From: Neospora caninum Liverpool
Lineage: Eukaryota; Apicomplexa; Conoidasida; Eucoccidiorida; Sarcocystidae
DNA length: 64,000 bases
Assembly (NCBI RefSeq): GCF_000208865.1
Contig: NC_018390.1
Coordinates: 3,428,270-3,492,269 of the forward strand
Direction of reading: 5' to 3'
Shown: positions 49,166 through 62,839 of the stretch, one piece after another
How the letters are laid out: each line of letters opens with the position of its first letter
Position numbering within the stretch: position 1 is the stretch's first letter
Notes under the pieces: generated by a model
What the model was told of the DNA's origin: nothing
Database searches by the model: none
The model's input: only the letters and a program-made list of their open reading frames with translations
Made by a program: the position numbers and the translations under genes

Positions 49166-51591
49166 TCAGACTCCCTCGCCCGCTCCAGGAGACGCGCCGA
49201 GGCTCCGCCGCAAGGCTGCCTGAGCAAGCAAAGCTCGGCGTTCGACGACATTCTGAGGGCGCGAGGGCGGGCCAGAAGGCCCGAGAGAGACTGTCGCTGC
49301 AGGCGTGAGGCTGGACTCAGCGAGCAAATGCTCGGGTGCATCGGGTAATTGTGAATTCCTCTGCTCTGCTGGGCTCTCCGTGGACGGAGCGGGACGGGTC
49401 GACAGACTCCGCGACGTGGACGCCGAATCCGAAGCAGACGCCCCAAAAGGCAAAGAAGACATTCTGTGACGACTAAGCGATTTCTCGCCTTTGGCAGCGA
49501 CAGCTTTTGCCTCCGCCGCAAACGCGGCTGCCGGACTTCTCACGAGCCTTTCTGTGTCTCCCTGGAGCTGCCCGTCCCTCTCGTCCACGCCCCACAGGAG
49601 ACCTGTCCGAGAGGAAGACGAAGAGAGCGGCGGGCAGACAGAAGAGGTGCCGACTTTCCCGGTTGGAGAGAGAGGGCGGCGAGCGTCTGGCCGGACCACG
49701 ACACCAGGGCCGGAGGGAGTAAAGGAAGACGAGACAGCTGTGTCCTCCGTCTCTGATCCTTTGGCGTCCTCTCTGCGTCCGTGTCTTCGCCGAAGGCTCG
49801 CGTCGCCGTCGAGTGCCGACAGAAACGCACTCTCTCCTTCTGGTTGCCTGTCTCCTCTGCTCCGTAGCTGATTCCGAAAGAACGCTTCTCGCGCCTGTCG
49901 GAGTCTCTGTCGTCTCTCCTCGTCTGTCTCTCCCGGCCACTCACCTCGCATCTCTGCCTCTTCAGAGGAAACCGCGCTCCCCGCCGCGTGTGTCCGCTCC
50001 GACGCCGCGGCGCCAGCCACATCGGACCCTGTCTCTTGGGCTTGACGACCGCGGTCGGCGGTGGGGGACGCCGGGGCCTCAGCTTGCTGAGGGCCAGCTG
50101 GGGCTGCTGGGGCTGCAGGCGGAGGCGTTTGCCGAGGCGGCCGCAACAGCGCACGAGCGAGAACGAGGCGCAAGAAAAAGCCTAGAGAGAAGAAGGTCGC
50201 GAGGGTAAAGCGAAGCGCCCGGGCAACTGCAAGGACGAGGGAGACGATGGGGAACAAAAGCAGTGAAAGAAAGGAACGGACGATGGCGAAAAAGAGATGA
50301 AAAAAACGAACAGGCGTCGGCGCGCCGTCGTTGAAAAGTGGAGGTACAAGGAGAAGCTGCTGGCCTCGAAAATGGAACAGAAGCAAGAGGACGAGGTAGA
50401 GAAAGATCTGCAAACACACGAACACGCAAAGCACAGAGGAGCAATAAGGCGACAAATCACAAACGAAAGGAGAACGTCGCCAGGGGCCTGCAACAACCAC
50501 AGGACTGAACCTCGGTGAAGCGAGAGGTTAAAACGGCAGGCGCCACAGCAAAATTCTCGCGTTTCTTTCGAATATCGCTGCTTCGTGAGGCCTTCGCGGG
50601 CATCCTCCCCTCGCGGCCCAGACCCGTTTCGCCCCGTGGAAAAAAAGAGAAGGCATGTATGCGCAGAGTTGTGGAGCGACGATAGTAGAAAATGGGAGTC
50701 CATGGAAATCAAAAGAGATTTCGCTGATTGTAGTTGTGAAACTTGCGTCGATTATCTGGGTTGAATGCTGACGGCTGCAGCGTAGCCGCTGAGAGAGCGG
50801 AAAGACGTTGCGCGCAAAACGGGAAAGCTAGCCGTCCAAACGTACCACCAGATTGTTCCAACTTATGGAGAAAAGAAGGTGATGGAAGAACGGCCGGGGC
50901 GGGTACGCCACAGTTGCATCGGGGTGTACAGAGAGCAGAAGGAGGCGGCCATCATCTAGGAGAAGCGTCAGGAGGATGCGCCCCGGTGCCTGAGGAAGGC
51001 GGAATGGAGAGACCACTTTGATGTAGAAACAGAAAACGGCTAAGAGACCGAGCAAATCAGGTCGAGTCGGCGAAGCCCAGAGAAGCGACAAAAAGACACT
51101 CGCTTCCACTTCCTTTCCTTTGTTCGCCGTCTCGTCCGCCAGCTGTGTATCTGCCAGTACCCCAGTCTCTGCCTGACCGCTGCGGTTCTTCTCGTCTCGC
51201 GATCTCCGCGTTTTTCTTTCCCCATTCTCCACATCTTTCTTCGCGACCCTCGTCGGCTTTTCGGCAAACGCGTACCCCAAACTCAGGACGGATGACGTTC
51301 GGATCGACAGCCGCGAGGAACCGATGGAGGGGGAAGAACGAAAGACCCACAACCTGCCGGCCCTCGAGAGCCTCCACACCGCCTAGGCACATCCACACAC
51401 ACATACATGTATACATTATATAATACATGTACACATTATAGAATACATATATACATATATACATCTATATATGTTTATGTATTTATTTATGTGTACACAG
51501 ATACGCCTATGCACACCTGAATGCATTTGTAAACACAGACGCATATATATTTGGGTTTAGGCATAACTGCACGCAAATAACGTGCACATTC

Positions 51592-51643
<52 letters not shown>

Positions 51644-52963
51644 ATCCGTAGATACAAACACGCACATGCGTAGTGGCATAGTGAGATAATGTGTAAGCCG
51701 ACAGAAACGAGGAAAGGACGCGAGGAGTGGAGAGAGTAGAACCGACAACCGACGCCGTGACGCGCAGTGGTAACTTTACCTGCTTGTGCCATGGCGGCGG
51801 CGAGGTCTACTTCGCGTACAACGGGAGTCGAAGCTCTGGACTTGTCGGTGCCTGTTGGTGTCCTTCCTCGTCGGTTCTCTCGCTCTCGTCCCTCGCCTCC
51901 CTCGAATGAGCCCCTCCCGACAACTGTCTCCGTTAGTGTCTCCTCGTTCGCCCCGACCAAACCGACGGCTGAAGAGACAGGCGCGTCCTGCCTATGAGTC
52001 GAGGCGGCTTCGATTTGCACAAAGAGTCCCAAGGCTCCCGTCACACCGGCGATGCAGCTGCCGTCTTCACTGAAAAAAAAAACGTCCAACGGAAGCCCTC
52101 CACATCTCAGAACAGCAAATCCTTCTGCCAACTCCACAAACGAAGCTGTACAAATACTCCCACACAAATACCATATGCATCTATACATACATACATACAT
52201 ACATACATACATACATACACATATATATATATATATATATATATACGCATATGCATGTAAAGGCGGATATGCGCATAAATGTAAATTCGTAGAGCATCTC
52301 ATCTGAATGCCAGTTCCACGTACACAGTCGAGTTCGGAAGGCCGATGCACCCTCGATAACCTACTTCCGTCCGCATGCGCAAAGCGACACTCACCGACGT
52401 CTTCGCATTCACAACCATCCATACCTGGAAAAGCGCGAATACTTATATATATATATATATATATATACGAGATAGGAGCAGATACATGCAGATGGATAGA
52501 CATCTGTAGGTGTATGAAATCTGTGTAGCGCGCAGTCCGCGTGCATGCAAAAACCTTTCTTCTCGTCACGGTGCGCGGCGCTTACTTGATGGCGAGCAGT
52601 CGGAAGGAAGGCGCGTAGCTCCAGAAGTCGCGGAACACTTCTCCTACAGAATATTCCGCCAAATCGTCAGATGCGCCACTCGGGCCGTCCAGTGAAGGCG
52701 CCGAGCCTCGCTTCTCTTTCGCCTCCCGAAAAGACCGCTGGCCCCCAGAGAGAGTGCCGAGCCGCCACGGACCTTCTGCGTTTCGAGACTCGCCGAGACG
52801 CTCCTCTTCTGCCAGGCGCTCTGACAAACGCGCTCGCAAACACTCAAACACAACATGGAGACGCACAGGCACCGACGCTTGGCCTGGCTTACGCACATTC
52901 CTACGCATGTACTGAAACCTACACACACATGCACATTCATGCATCCATGAACGCATATACAGA

Positions 52964-52995
<32 letters not shown>

Positions 52996-55900
52996 CGTAT
53001 ACGCGAACTGCATATAAATACATGCTTAAATATGTATATACATATATATATATATATATATATGGAAGCACTTATATAGGTGGACCTTCTTGAAAAGCGC
53101 GTTGGGGGCACACGGTGTAGCGGGGATTCCTACCTGCCTCCTCTGACTGTTTTCGTTTCTCGTCTTGTGTAGCGAAGGGAGACGCTGGCCTTCGAAGGGT
53201 TCGGAAAATCTGCAACTTTAGCAGATATCCGAACGCGAAGTCGCGTCGATTCGGCGCAGAGGCCCAGAGCGGCCTTCGCACAAACTCGTACACGCCTTGC
53301 GACGCACTCCCGCCGTCGTTTTTCGCGTCTCTTCCTGGCAAGCGAAAGGAGAGAACCCGCAGTGAGAACCACCGAAGAGCCATCTGGAGATCCTCGTCGT
53401 TCCTCGCCTTTGTCGAACTTCGACCTTACGGCGTGTTTTTTCCCTCTCTTCTCTCCTGTTGACTCTTCCTTCTCTCCCCTACCGTCTGCCTGCTGGCCTT
53501 CGTCCTACCCCTCTTCTCTGCGCCTCCCCTCCCTTCCTTTTTCCTTTTTTCTTCTTCTTTGTTCCTTTCTCTTCTTGGTTCCTTTCTCTGCTTTCTTCTC
53601 TCACTGCGGTCTTCTCCACGACCCTCGCCCTCGCCGGGCTGATAGACGCGCAGAAAGTGGTCAGTCCCGGCCTTTCTTCCCACGGCCCAGCCGACGCAGT
53701 GTCTGGACAGCTCGCCTGTCGTCGGCTCCGCGACGTGCGGCGTCTGGGGGCGGAGGCGCCGGTTGAGGCGAGAGGGACAGAGAGCGCTGGAGGGCGAGAC
53801 GAAGCCGCTCGCGTGGTGGAAGACGCGGTAGCGCACAGCGTGATCCGTCGAGTGTACAAGCATCGACAACACCGTAGGGAACTCTGAGAAAGAGTCAGGA
53901 AGAAAAAGGAGACAAAAAGACTCACGGTCTTTGTCTACAGGCCACCTGCGCAGGGATCAGTCTCAATTCCATAAGCAGCAATGTATACACATTGGGAACC
54001 GTACATGCCTTGTTTACGCGTGAATGTGTGTATTCATACTTGCGCACACACTTACACGTATATGTGTGTATGTATATGTATATAGGCATGAGAGCAGTTG
54101 TTTGCGAATGGCTGTTCGGTACACAAGTTTGCGCATAGGCAGAGACACATAAGCACGGCTAGGCGGACAGGGAGACGGTTGGTTGTTCGGGCGTCTCTCT
54201 TGGACTGCAGAGACTCACGTTTCCATGGAGAAGGATCAACGGCCGGAGTCTGCGCACTTCCCCCAGACGCGCCGCTGTGAACGTGCTGCAGCAAAACCAC
54301 GTCGCCGAGGTTCTCGCGCTGCAGCACGCGTGGCCCCACAAACGAATGCAGAACAGGCTGACTCGACACCTCAGAAGAAGGAAACGAGGAAGAAGCAGGA
54401 AAGGAGGAAGCAGGAGAGGAAGAATTATTGCGAGGGAGAGACGGTTCCAGGTGAGAAAGGAGAGAAGAAAGAGAGGCAGAATGACGAAAGAGATACTTGT
54501 CTCCGGATCGGGTGTACGCGAGGCCTGCGGAGCTGAGAGAGCCTGTTTCGACTGCGGCGGCTCCTGGGAAGGAGAAAGTGGCGAATTCGTAATCGTAGAG
54601 AACGGCATCGTCCCGGTCCGATTCGCGAGAGGCGACTGGAGACACCGGAGGGACAAGAGAGGCCATTGCTTGCCTTCTCCCACGAGGGAAGTCTGCAGCC
54701 GACGACGGGCGACTTTCGTCGTGTCGCAGATACGCATGCTCAACGCGGACTTCATCCAGAGGCAACGATGAAACACCAGAAGGAAGAGCCTCTCTCTCCC
54801 TCGCCTTATCGGCAGCATCTCCATCTCCCTCGGCAGCATCTCCGTATCCCTCGTCTTCATCTCCATCGTCCATCTCCGGTCCCACAATGATTCCGAATGC
54901 AGTCGCCACGTCAGGTGTATGTACACCGAGGTCGCGGTCCCGCCAATGTCTCGGCTCGGGGTGAGGACTCCCATTCTTGTCGTTTTTGGCTTCTCTGCTT
55001 GTTTCTCCCTGTTCATATCGCCGGTTTTCAGTTGACGCGTGCTGCCTGTCTCCAATTCCTGCACTTCGGCCAACTCCTTCTTTCCGTCCGTCGTCCTGGT
55101 CTTCGCTCGCGGGTCTTGGTTCCCGTCTCTCGCGCCCTGCCTGGCCTGCCTCGCTGCCCGTCGACACGAATCCCCGGCCGTCTGCCGAGTCTTTCGTCTC
55201 CCGCCTGACGAAAGAACGGAAGAGTCGCCGCCTTCTTCTCGAGAGAACGCGGTGGGCCGTTTCGTCGAGGTGCGGGAAAAATGTAACTTTCCAGTGCACG
55301 TCGAGCCCCGCCGGCTGTCCGTACACCACAGCCGCAGAGACAGTTTCCTGATCGACGGCTAGCCACGCTTTCTGGCCTTCGAAAACGTAAGAGCGAACGA
55401 GTTGAAAGCCCCGCAACGACGCTGCAAGCGCCGAGGGCGACACAAACGCGTTTTTCGCGAAGCTGAGCCGAGAGCGATCAGACCGCGAAGAGGCTCGCGT
55501 CTTCCCCGACGGGGCAAGCAACGGCAAAAGGTGTGAGAGGTCATCTGCCCTCTCCGAGTCGGACCCGGCACTGAAACTCGCTTCGTCGCCTTCTTCGCTG
55601 TCTCCTTTCTCTGTCTCCGTCGTCTCGCGCTCTTCCCTTGTCGCTTGTCCCTGCTCTCCTTTGCCTCCTTCTCTCTCGAACTCGTCCATCGACGCCTTCT
55701 CCCCAGCATGCGCGCTGCCGGCAGCGTCAACATCTCTCTGCGCTTCTCTCGACACGTCCGTGCTCCCCCCCTCGAGCTCGCCTTCCTCTCCTTGCTCGTC
55801 GTCCACTTCCGACGGGAACAGCACGTTCCCAATGTGCCTCAGAGGCGCCCACTGCTGGAGCGCATGCACGACAACAGACATGAGTTCGTCCCACGCACTG

Positions 55901-58900
55901 GCGTACTCTGTGTGGGGTGTCGAGGCGGCGAGAGAGGCCGCGCCGGACTTTCGAGGGTTTGTGTATCTCGCGTGGGCCTCGTCTCGCCCTCGTCTCCTCT
56001 CCTGGTTCGCTCGGCTTCTGTCTTCGCTGGCTCCTCTCGCTCTGTCCCGGTCCCGAAACAGCTGCCAGGGCGCGTGACCGTCTTCCCGCTGCGTCTCTCT
56101 CACCAGAGCACCCATCGGCGCGAGACGCCACGCGCGAGGAAGAGAGGACCGAGACGCTGCGTGCCTCGTTCTCCTTCGTGCCTTCGCCGCGTCGCCCACG
56201 AGCTCCCGCCCCGCCTCCGCGGCTGCAGCCGCCGCACGGTCCCCTGTGGCGTCCGTGACAACCAGAATATGTTCGGTGGCGAGGGGAGAAGACGGCGTGG
56301 ACGAAGAGACCGACGAACGAGGAGGGAAGCGGAGGGGTGCCTGAGAGGCCTCGGATGAAGTTTCACTGTCTTCAGACGGATGCGCGGAGGGAGCAGTCAG
56401 CGCGTCGACGATTCGCGACACAAACAGTTTCTGCTGTCTCCAGAGAGCGCGGGCTGTCTCAAGAGCCATCGCGAATCCCAAGTGCATGACGACAGGCAGT
56501 GTGAAGACGGGCGAGTCTCTCCTCGATCGTCTCGCTTTTTGGCTCTCCTCGAAACGCTCGCCTGCTTCTCTCGCACCCAGTTCGCCCCTCGGAGTCTCCT
56601 CTCTTTGCTCTTCGTCTCGCGCCGAGCGTGCGCGTCTCGCGGCTTGCCCATCCTCCGCGGCGTGCGCGGCGACAGCGATGTCTCCGGCGTCTCTAGGGCC
56701 CGGGATGTCGCCGTAGTGCGCATGCAGCAGCTCGTAGAGAGGCTGGACGCTGATCCAGGGGTGCTTCGAGAAGGTCGGCGCATGCAGCGAAACATAGAAG
56801 GATTTAGGGTCGTCGAAGCAGGCATGGAGAAGGTCCCACAGCGACGCTGCGCACGCGCCGCCCTCCTGGAAAAACAAGGCCAGCGTGTGGACGTACGCGA
56901 GCGCGAGCTCGCCAGAAATTTGAGCGAGGACCAGAGGCAGGCGAAGAAACGGCGACAGCGCGAAGCCCGTGGCCGGCGCAAAAAGGTCTCCGACGGCGCC
57001 CGCCAACTCGAGTCGGTGTCTCTCCAGGTTGACCACTGAGGGCGCAGGGAAGAGCCCCGTGGACAGGTGGGTGGTTTGGAGCCTCGGCGACACCGCGGGA
57101 GACGTCGACAGAGACGAGTCGGAAGCAGAGAAGGACGAAGACAAAGGCGTGCGGCGAGGCGCTGCCGCAGGCGCCGGTTCGGCGTGTCGAGAACCGCCGT
57201 CTCGTGCTTCTCGTTCTCTGTCTTCCCCATGTGCGCCTCTCTTCGTCCCAGGGGGAAACCGCAGCAGCCTCTCGACAGCCGCCTGCGCGATCTGGAACGG
57301 AACAGACGCGGCTTGAGGGGGCAAAGGGCCGACTGCGGGAGAAAAAAGCGTCTCCTCCCCGTCCGCATCTGCTTCGCGATCTGCGCGGACACCTGCGCCG
57401 AGAGCTGCCGAGAGGGCGATCCTTTCGAAACCTTCCAGTGCGCGTCGAGCCTCTTCTCGTGTAGTGGTTCGGCGCGCAGAAGCAAGCGCCGTAGGGAGAT
57501 GGAGAGACATCGAGGGACTGCGGGGCGGGGAGACAGGAGACGGCGCCCCAGCAGACCTCCGTGGCGCAGGGACGTTTCCGGCGTCGCGTGTCGGAGACAG
57601 CATGGACACTCTGGAATCAAAAGCGCCTGTGAGCTTTCCGGCACTTTCGGGAAACGCCGGAAGAGATGTGAGGGGAGACGCACGCGACGTGGGCGCGAGT
57701 TCAAACAAACTGGGAGACGGGGGAGGAGACTCGGGTGTCGGATCAGAGTTCGAAAGGGAAGAAACAGGAGACACACGGGGCAACGGAGACAAAGAAGGTT
57801 CCCGCGGGTCGCGGGGGCTGAAGCCTCCCTGATTCTGGTCCGCGAGGGGTTGCCTCGTCCCGATTTCCGGAGAGTCGCGTCTTCGCTCTGCAGCCGAGAA
57901 GGCAGAGGCCAGAGCAGGCAGGAAAGAGAGCCCGACGAGATCAGCCAAGTGCCGGTAGGGATACAGGCGCACGAGCTGTCTGTACACCGCGCGACGGAGC
58001 GGACGATTGAGGAGAGCCGCCTGCAGAAGATCAGAGAGAGAGCGACGGTAAACAACGAGCCGCGTTCGGTACCGGACAGGCATCCGTTCCGGCGACGAAG
58101 AGAAGGCTGAGGAATAGACCGGGTCTTTGCCGTAGAGGACAAGGACGTAGAGGTAGTTCGACTTGGGGTCCGCAATGGTCTGTACGGACACCTCATTACC
58201 GGCGAGGCGAACGGGTTTCGCGTCGTCGAAACGCTTGGCGGCAGAAAACGGAGAGGACGTCACAGGCGAATTGTTCGCGGACCGGCCGCCTCCCCCCGGC
58301 AACCGACACACCCTGCCGTGCGCCGCCCCGCCCTCCGCGCGGCACTGGCCGCTGAGGCCGTCCGCCGAGTGTACGTACACCGCAGACGCCGCGCTGTCTG
58401 CGGGGCCCTGGGGCACCGGAAGCAGAAACGCAGAAACCGAGTGTGCCAGGCGCTGATTCAGAAGATGAGGAGGAGGCGTCATCGGCATCTCGTCGAGATG
58501 GTGAAACATCAAAGTCTGGAGATAGTGATCGAGGGAAAGAGAGGCGCTAAACGCTTCAGTTGGCATCAGCAGCCGCCTCGTGAGCGACGGCGTGAAGAGC
58601 GCCGCCGCGTCGAAGCAAAGCGGAGAAGACTCGCCAGCAGACCGACTGGCAGCGTCTCCAGCACCTTCGGCCCCCGCTTCTCCAGTTCCAAAGCCGTTAT
58701 CGTCTTCCCACCGACACGGTGGGGGAAACGCGGAAGGATTCGCGACGAGCAGGTATCGAGCGACCGCCTTCAAAAGCAGGTTTCGGCCACCCTCGTCGGT
58801 TTTGCTTCCCTCCCCTCTCTTCTCCTGGCCTTGCGGCCTCGCCCCTGGAAAAGCGCCTCGGCTCTCCCCGTGCAAGAGACTGGCAATGACACCATGGCTG

Positions 58901-60147
58901 AGGGCGAAGTCGAGGATCCGCGCAGCCTCGACCTCCGCAGACAGCCGATCTGAGAACGACGTTGGAAGCAAGGAGGACAAACGTCCTGTTTCCTCCGCTT
59001 CCACTCCAACTCCCTGCTGCCTCTCCGAAGACGACGAGCGCCGTGTGCACCCTCCTCCGAATTCCCCTTGCTGCGTGCAACCTTCCCGATCTAGGCCCCC
59101 TGCGTGTCTCTCCGAAGTGTCTCCTTCGAAGAAACCACGTTCGCTATCCTCGTCGCCAGGCAGCGATCCCTCCCTCGCACTCTCTGCCGCGTCCGATCCA
59201 GCGGTAGATGCGTCGCCCTCTTCTCTCTGGCTTCCCTCTTCCTCGGCCAGCCTGCGCTTCGCTCCTCGCTGGTTTCTTGCTCCCCCTCGTCTCTCTTTCC
59301 TGTTTGTTTCAGCCTCCGTTCGCTGCCTGGCGACGGCTGCCTCCATCTCCCGTAAGCTCTTCAGCCGTCTGTGCACCGCATTGGCGAGCGGCAAGTCGTC
59401 GGCCTTCTGGAAGAACCAGTGGAGGAAGCCCGTGGCTGCTTTTAGCATCTGTCCAGTGGGCGCCTCGGCTGCGTCTTTGGTTCTTCCTTGACTCTCGGAC
59501 AAAGTCTCCTCGCTCTCTCCTTCGGAGGAGGGGTGCGGCGGCTCTTCGGGCGACGCCGGACCTCCTGGGTGGTGCCTGTTTGCGCTCCCGAGAGGCGAGG
59601 ACACGACGTGCGCGGCGCCTTCTCGCTTCCTCCATTCGTCTGTCACTGTAGCTTCTTCGCCGCTGCCTTGAGACCCAGGGCGTGCAGAGGAACGGGCAGG
59701 AGACACATCTGAATCTGTCTGTGGAGGAGAGAGATCCGCAGAAGGGATTCTTTCTCGCAGCGGCGCTGCAGTTGCGGAGTCCTGCCGATCGGTTTTCCAC
59801 TGGCTGCTTCTTTCCTCGCCTACTGGACGTACGCCGTTTTCCGAAGGGAGAGCAGAAAGGTGGCGCGTGGGGCCTTCTTCCGGTTCAAAGTGTCCAGAGG
59901 GTGAGAACGGATTTGAAACAAAGACGACCGCAGGCAGCACTTTGGCCGGAATCTGAGACACGATTTTGTGCGGAGACAGCGCGGGGGTCGGGAAGACGAG
60001 GTCTTCCTCCAGTATGAGGTAAACGCAGAGGAGAGAAAGACAAAACAGCAGATTCAAGAGGCACACCGCACTCGCAGCCAAAGGAAAGCGAGCTGGTCTC
60101 CCCGCAGCCGCCCCTGGCCCCAAACCCGCCGCGGGGGGGGGCGGCAT
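49166..60147 (-). CDS. Giant transmembrane protein, unknown function
   Basis: Eight exons, 5' to 3': 60147..54219, 53883..53605, 53334..53134, 52820..52586, 52069..51780, 51382..51276, 50989..50846, 50407..49166. All phases agree and give 2,808 residues. The start ATG at 60147 precedes a Pro/Gly/Ala leader and one membrane span (about 25-47, VCLLNLLFCLSLLCVYLI). A very long, partly disordered region follows, with conserved-looking blocks such as LALAYVHTLALFFQEG and WISVQPLYELLHAHYGDIPG. Exons 2-7 look like beta strands (VRYRVFHHASGFVSPS, YAPSFRLLAI, GRILLTLLLDDGRLLLLSVH), perhaps a propeller. Exon 8 adds several hydrophobic segments at about 2394-2480 (IFLYLVLLLLFHF, FLSLLLFPIVSLVLAVARAL), then a charged tail starting DEERRQRLRQAREAFF. 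The topology suggests an endomembrane protein with a large lumenal domain. I do not recognise the family. Confidence 0.72.
51596..51639. repeat. (TA)22 microsatellite in a giant-gene intron
   Basis: Twenty-two uninterrupted TA units lie in the intron 51779-51383. Confidence 0.95.
52180..52247. repeat. (CATA)n then (TA)n in a giant-gene intron
   Basis: About nine ACAT tetramers are followed by about thirteen AT units, within the intron 52585-52070. Confidence 0.95.
52440..52467. repeat. (TA)n in a giant-gene intron
   Basis: An alternating AT tract lies in the same intron, 52585-52070. Confidence 0.9.
52966..53063. repeat. Two (TA)n tracts in a giant-gene intron
   Basis: Runs lie at about 52967-52994 and 53040-53062, within the intron 53133-52821. 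Confidence 0.9.
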
Positions 60148-62839
60148 CTTGCGGCCACAAGTGTCTCCTGCGGAAAGGAGACAAAAGCGAGCGAACGGGC
60201 GACGTAACGGCGGTGACGAGAGAAGAGAGCAGTGTCGGCGAGGACGGCTGGGGAAAACAGGGCAACCCAGGGACGGAGAAGGGGGACACGGCCGGACGAA
60301 CAGAGCGAAGTCCCAGAGAATGAAGGAGAGATCCCGGCTGAAAGAAGTGAAGAAACAAACGTGACGGCAGAGGACGGGCGGAACAAGACGCCGGAAGAAC
60401 AAAACGGACAACGCAAGGAGGCCGGTTGGTGGACAGGACGGGAGACAGCCAGCGAAGCGGAGAGCGAGAGGCGAAGCGAAAGGAAGCACAGGGAAGCAGG
60501 GAAGATGTAGCCACTTTGTCTGACGACGAAGTGTAACGGTTAGACTGACCGCGAGAGAAAGCGACAGAAGCGCCCGACAGGAAACTGAGACGATGAGAGC
60601 GGCAAACCGGCTAAACAGATTCGCCCCAGTGTTTAGAGATGCACGTCCGGAGTGGACGAGACAGAACGATCCGTTCTTGACGGCCAGAGAGAGGTGAGAG
60701 ACAAACGGGGAGGCAGGGGAAAGGAAGCCCGAGGACAGAGACACAAAACACAGCGGAGGAGACGGCGTAGAAGTGGGGAACAAAGCTGGCAAAGAAGCGG
60801 CCGAATCTGTGCGAGTCGGGACGGCAAAGATGAGTTCTTCTCTGCAGAGAGTCCGTGCTTTGACGGGCACTTTTTGTCGCGGCAAAAAAAGAAGGAATTC
60901 TTCCCTCTTTTCTCGCGTGTACGTACCGCGTGCAGCAGAGAAAGGCAGCTCGCCGCCCGCGAGAGAAGTCGGGAAGACAGGACACGCGGAAGAGAGGGGA
61001 AGAAAGCGAGTTTCCACCGTTCCTTCGTCGTCTCGGACTCGACCGGTTTAACATGCCATGGCTTTCCGTCTCTTGAGATTCCAGTTTTCCGTTCTCCAAG
61101 CAATCGCGCCATCTGTTCACTTCCTAGAGTGTCACACGGAGTCCGGTCTGGCTCTTGCAGCTGCCGAGTGTGCACCGTTAAACTACTTTTCCTTGAGAGT
61201 GACCTCGCTCCTCGCGACTTTTCGTGTCGAGCAGTGTGTTTCTCTGCAGTCCACCTGGTGTCGAGCTCTGCCAGATTTCTCCGTAGCCCGCAGCGATACT
61301 ACCGCAGTTTTACAACGAGTCTGTATACTGTGTGCATCTCACACATAAGCCGCACCCCACATCCCAGTCACCTGTGCGCATCGCGTCCATGTGCAGAAAC
61401 AGGATTTACCTGTAAGCGAGTGCAAACGTCTGTACACAGCTTGGAGCGTGTACGGAAAACTTGACGGTTAGACCTTGCCTACACACATGGTCTGGCGAAA
61501 CGGTCGTCTATATACAGTAGTGTTGGATCAACTTTTCACTCTTAGGTACGGACAGCGAGATGGAGAGGTATAGGAGAACGCAAGGAGGGCTGTCGCGGCC
61601 TTACCATCTATTACAGGGCGCCGACACACCAGCTTCGCCCAGAGAAGAGGTGCCTGATCTCTGTACATTTATCATAGAGTGCTGCCAACCCTGTAGAACA
61701 CGCAGTGTTAAAAGGGCTGTCGTGCCTCCGCGTGGTAGCGGGCATCCCTGGTCAGCCAGCAGCTGTGTAGCGTAGAGGTATTGGCTTCTGTCGGTGCGCG
61801 CTCTGGTGCAATCGGTGAACAGCTCCAAGTCGACCTTCACGAACAGCCGACCGTGTTCTGTTGCGATGCGTCTGCCGTTCTGGGGATGGTGTCGACAGTG
61901 CAGGAGCGCGAAGCATCATCTTTGGGGACATTGACACTACACGAAACGCGTTTCCGCGCGTTGTTCAGTGCCTTCTTTGTCGCGATCGCGCCGTCCAAGA
62001 CTGTTTCATGTGTGCCCCACCATCGCCAAATAACGTTACCCCACAACTCTATTCAGGCGCAAGCCTATAGTCCGCGTGAGCGGCAAGCAACATTCCACCG
62101 GGATATTTAGGCATTGGCATCACTATAACTGTGTTCTGCTAGCTATAACCTATCTAGCCTCTTCGTGGATGTGCCCATACAACAGCAAATTTACCGCCGC
62201 ACGCCAAGTCACTGTGGGCGGCTGCTACCGCGAGAACACGTGCGACGGTTGGCTCGAAAGTTCTCGCAGGACTCGGCCACACGTTTCCAGGCAAACATTT
62301 TTTAGCGTCGAGTTCAAGCCTGGAGAGAGCGGGTGGCTAGAACTTTCGGGATCATGTGTCTAGTGAGAATGCCGTCGTCCCTTTCCGCGTTTCCGCTCGG
62401 CAGTCGATTCCGCTCGGCAGTCGATTCCGCTCGGCGTCGTTTCTGCTCAGCGTCGCAAATAGCTTTTTCTGCTATTACCTATAACCACCCGCGTCGCGAA
62501 GTGGCAAGGCACGCTGCGTATCCCCACATGGAGTGTACTAGTAACTTCCCAGCATTTTGAACCCAGAAGCGCTGAAATTGCCTTTTGCGATTTCACAAGC
62601 TTCAACTCTGTACGAGGAAAAGTTGTTTGTTCCGGGTCCTGGGTACCAGTAGACGGAACCTGTGTGACGGCCAAGAAGAGTCTTTTCTCGTACAAATTCG
62701 TATCGAAAGGTTTGCCCGTGACAGAGCCGAGGCGTGGTTCAGGAGGACACGCCGAGAGAGGGCTCTCCTCAATCTTTGGTGGCCTTTCACGGCCAGCGTT
62801 ACTTCTTCGTAAGACAGGAATTGTGGATACGGGGGCAAA
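60148..62839. other. Divergent intergenic region
   Basis: This lies between the giant membrane-protein gene and the secreted-protein gene and should contain both promoters. Short ORFs at 61601-61840 (-) and 62160-62363 (+) have fair composition but no further support. A short 17-bp tandem repeat lies at 62393-62435. Confidence 0.45.
62393..62435. repeat. 17-bp tandem repeat upstream of the secreted-protein gene
   Basis: The unit cgctcggcagtcgattc occurs twice, plus a partial third copy (cgctcggc), about 400 bp upstream of the ATG at 62840. Confidence 0.85.

Noticed and set aside
5113..53063. (TA)n/(GTAT)n arrays considered as CRISPR, telomere-like or transposon ends
   Set aside because: They are simple microsatellites without unique spacers, telomeric motifs or terminal inverted repeats, and most lie in introns.
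62160..62363. Small ORF (MCPYNSKFTAARQ...) before the secreted gene
   Set aside because: The composition is plausible, but it is short, has no recognisable feature and probably lies in promoter sequence.
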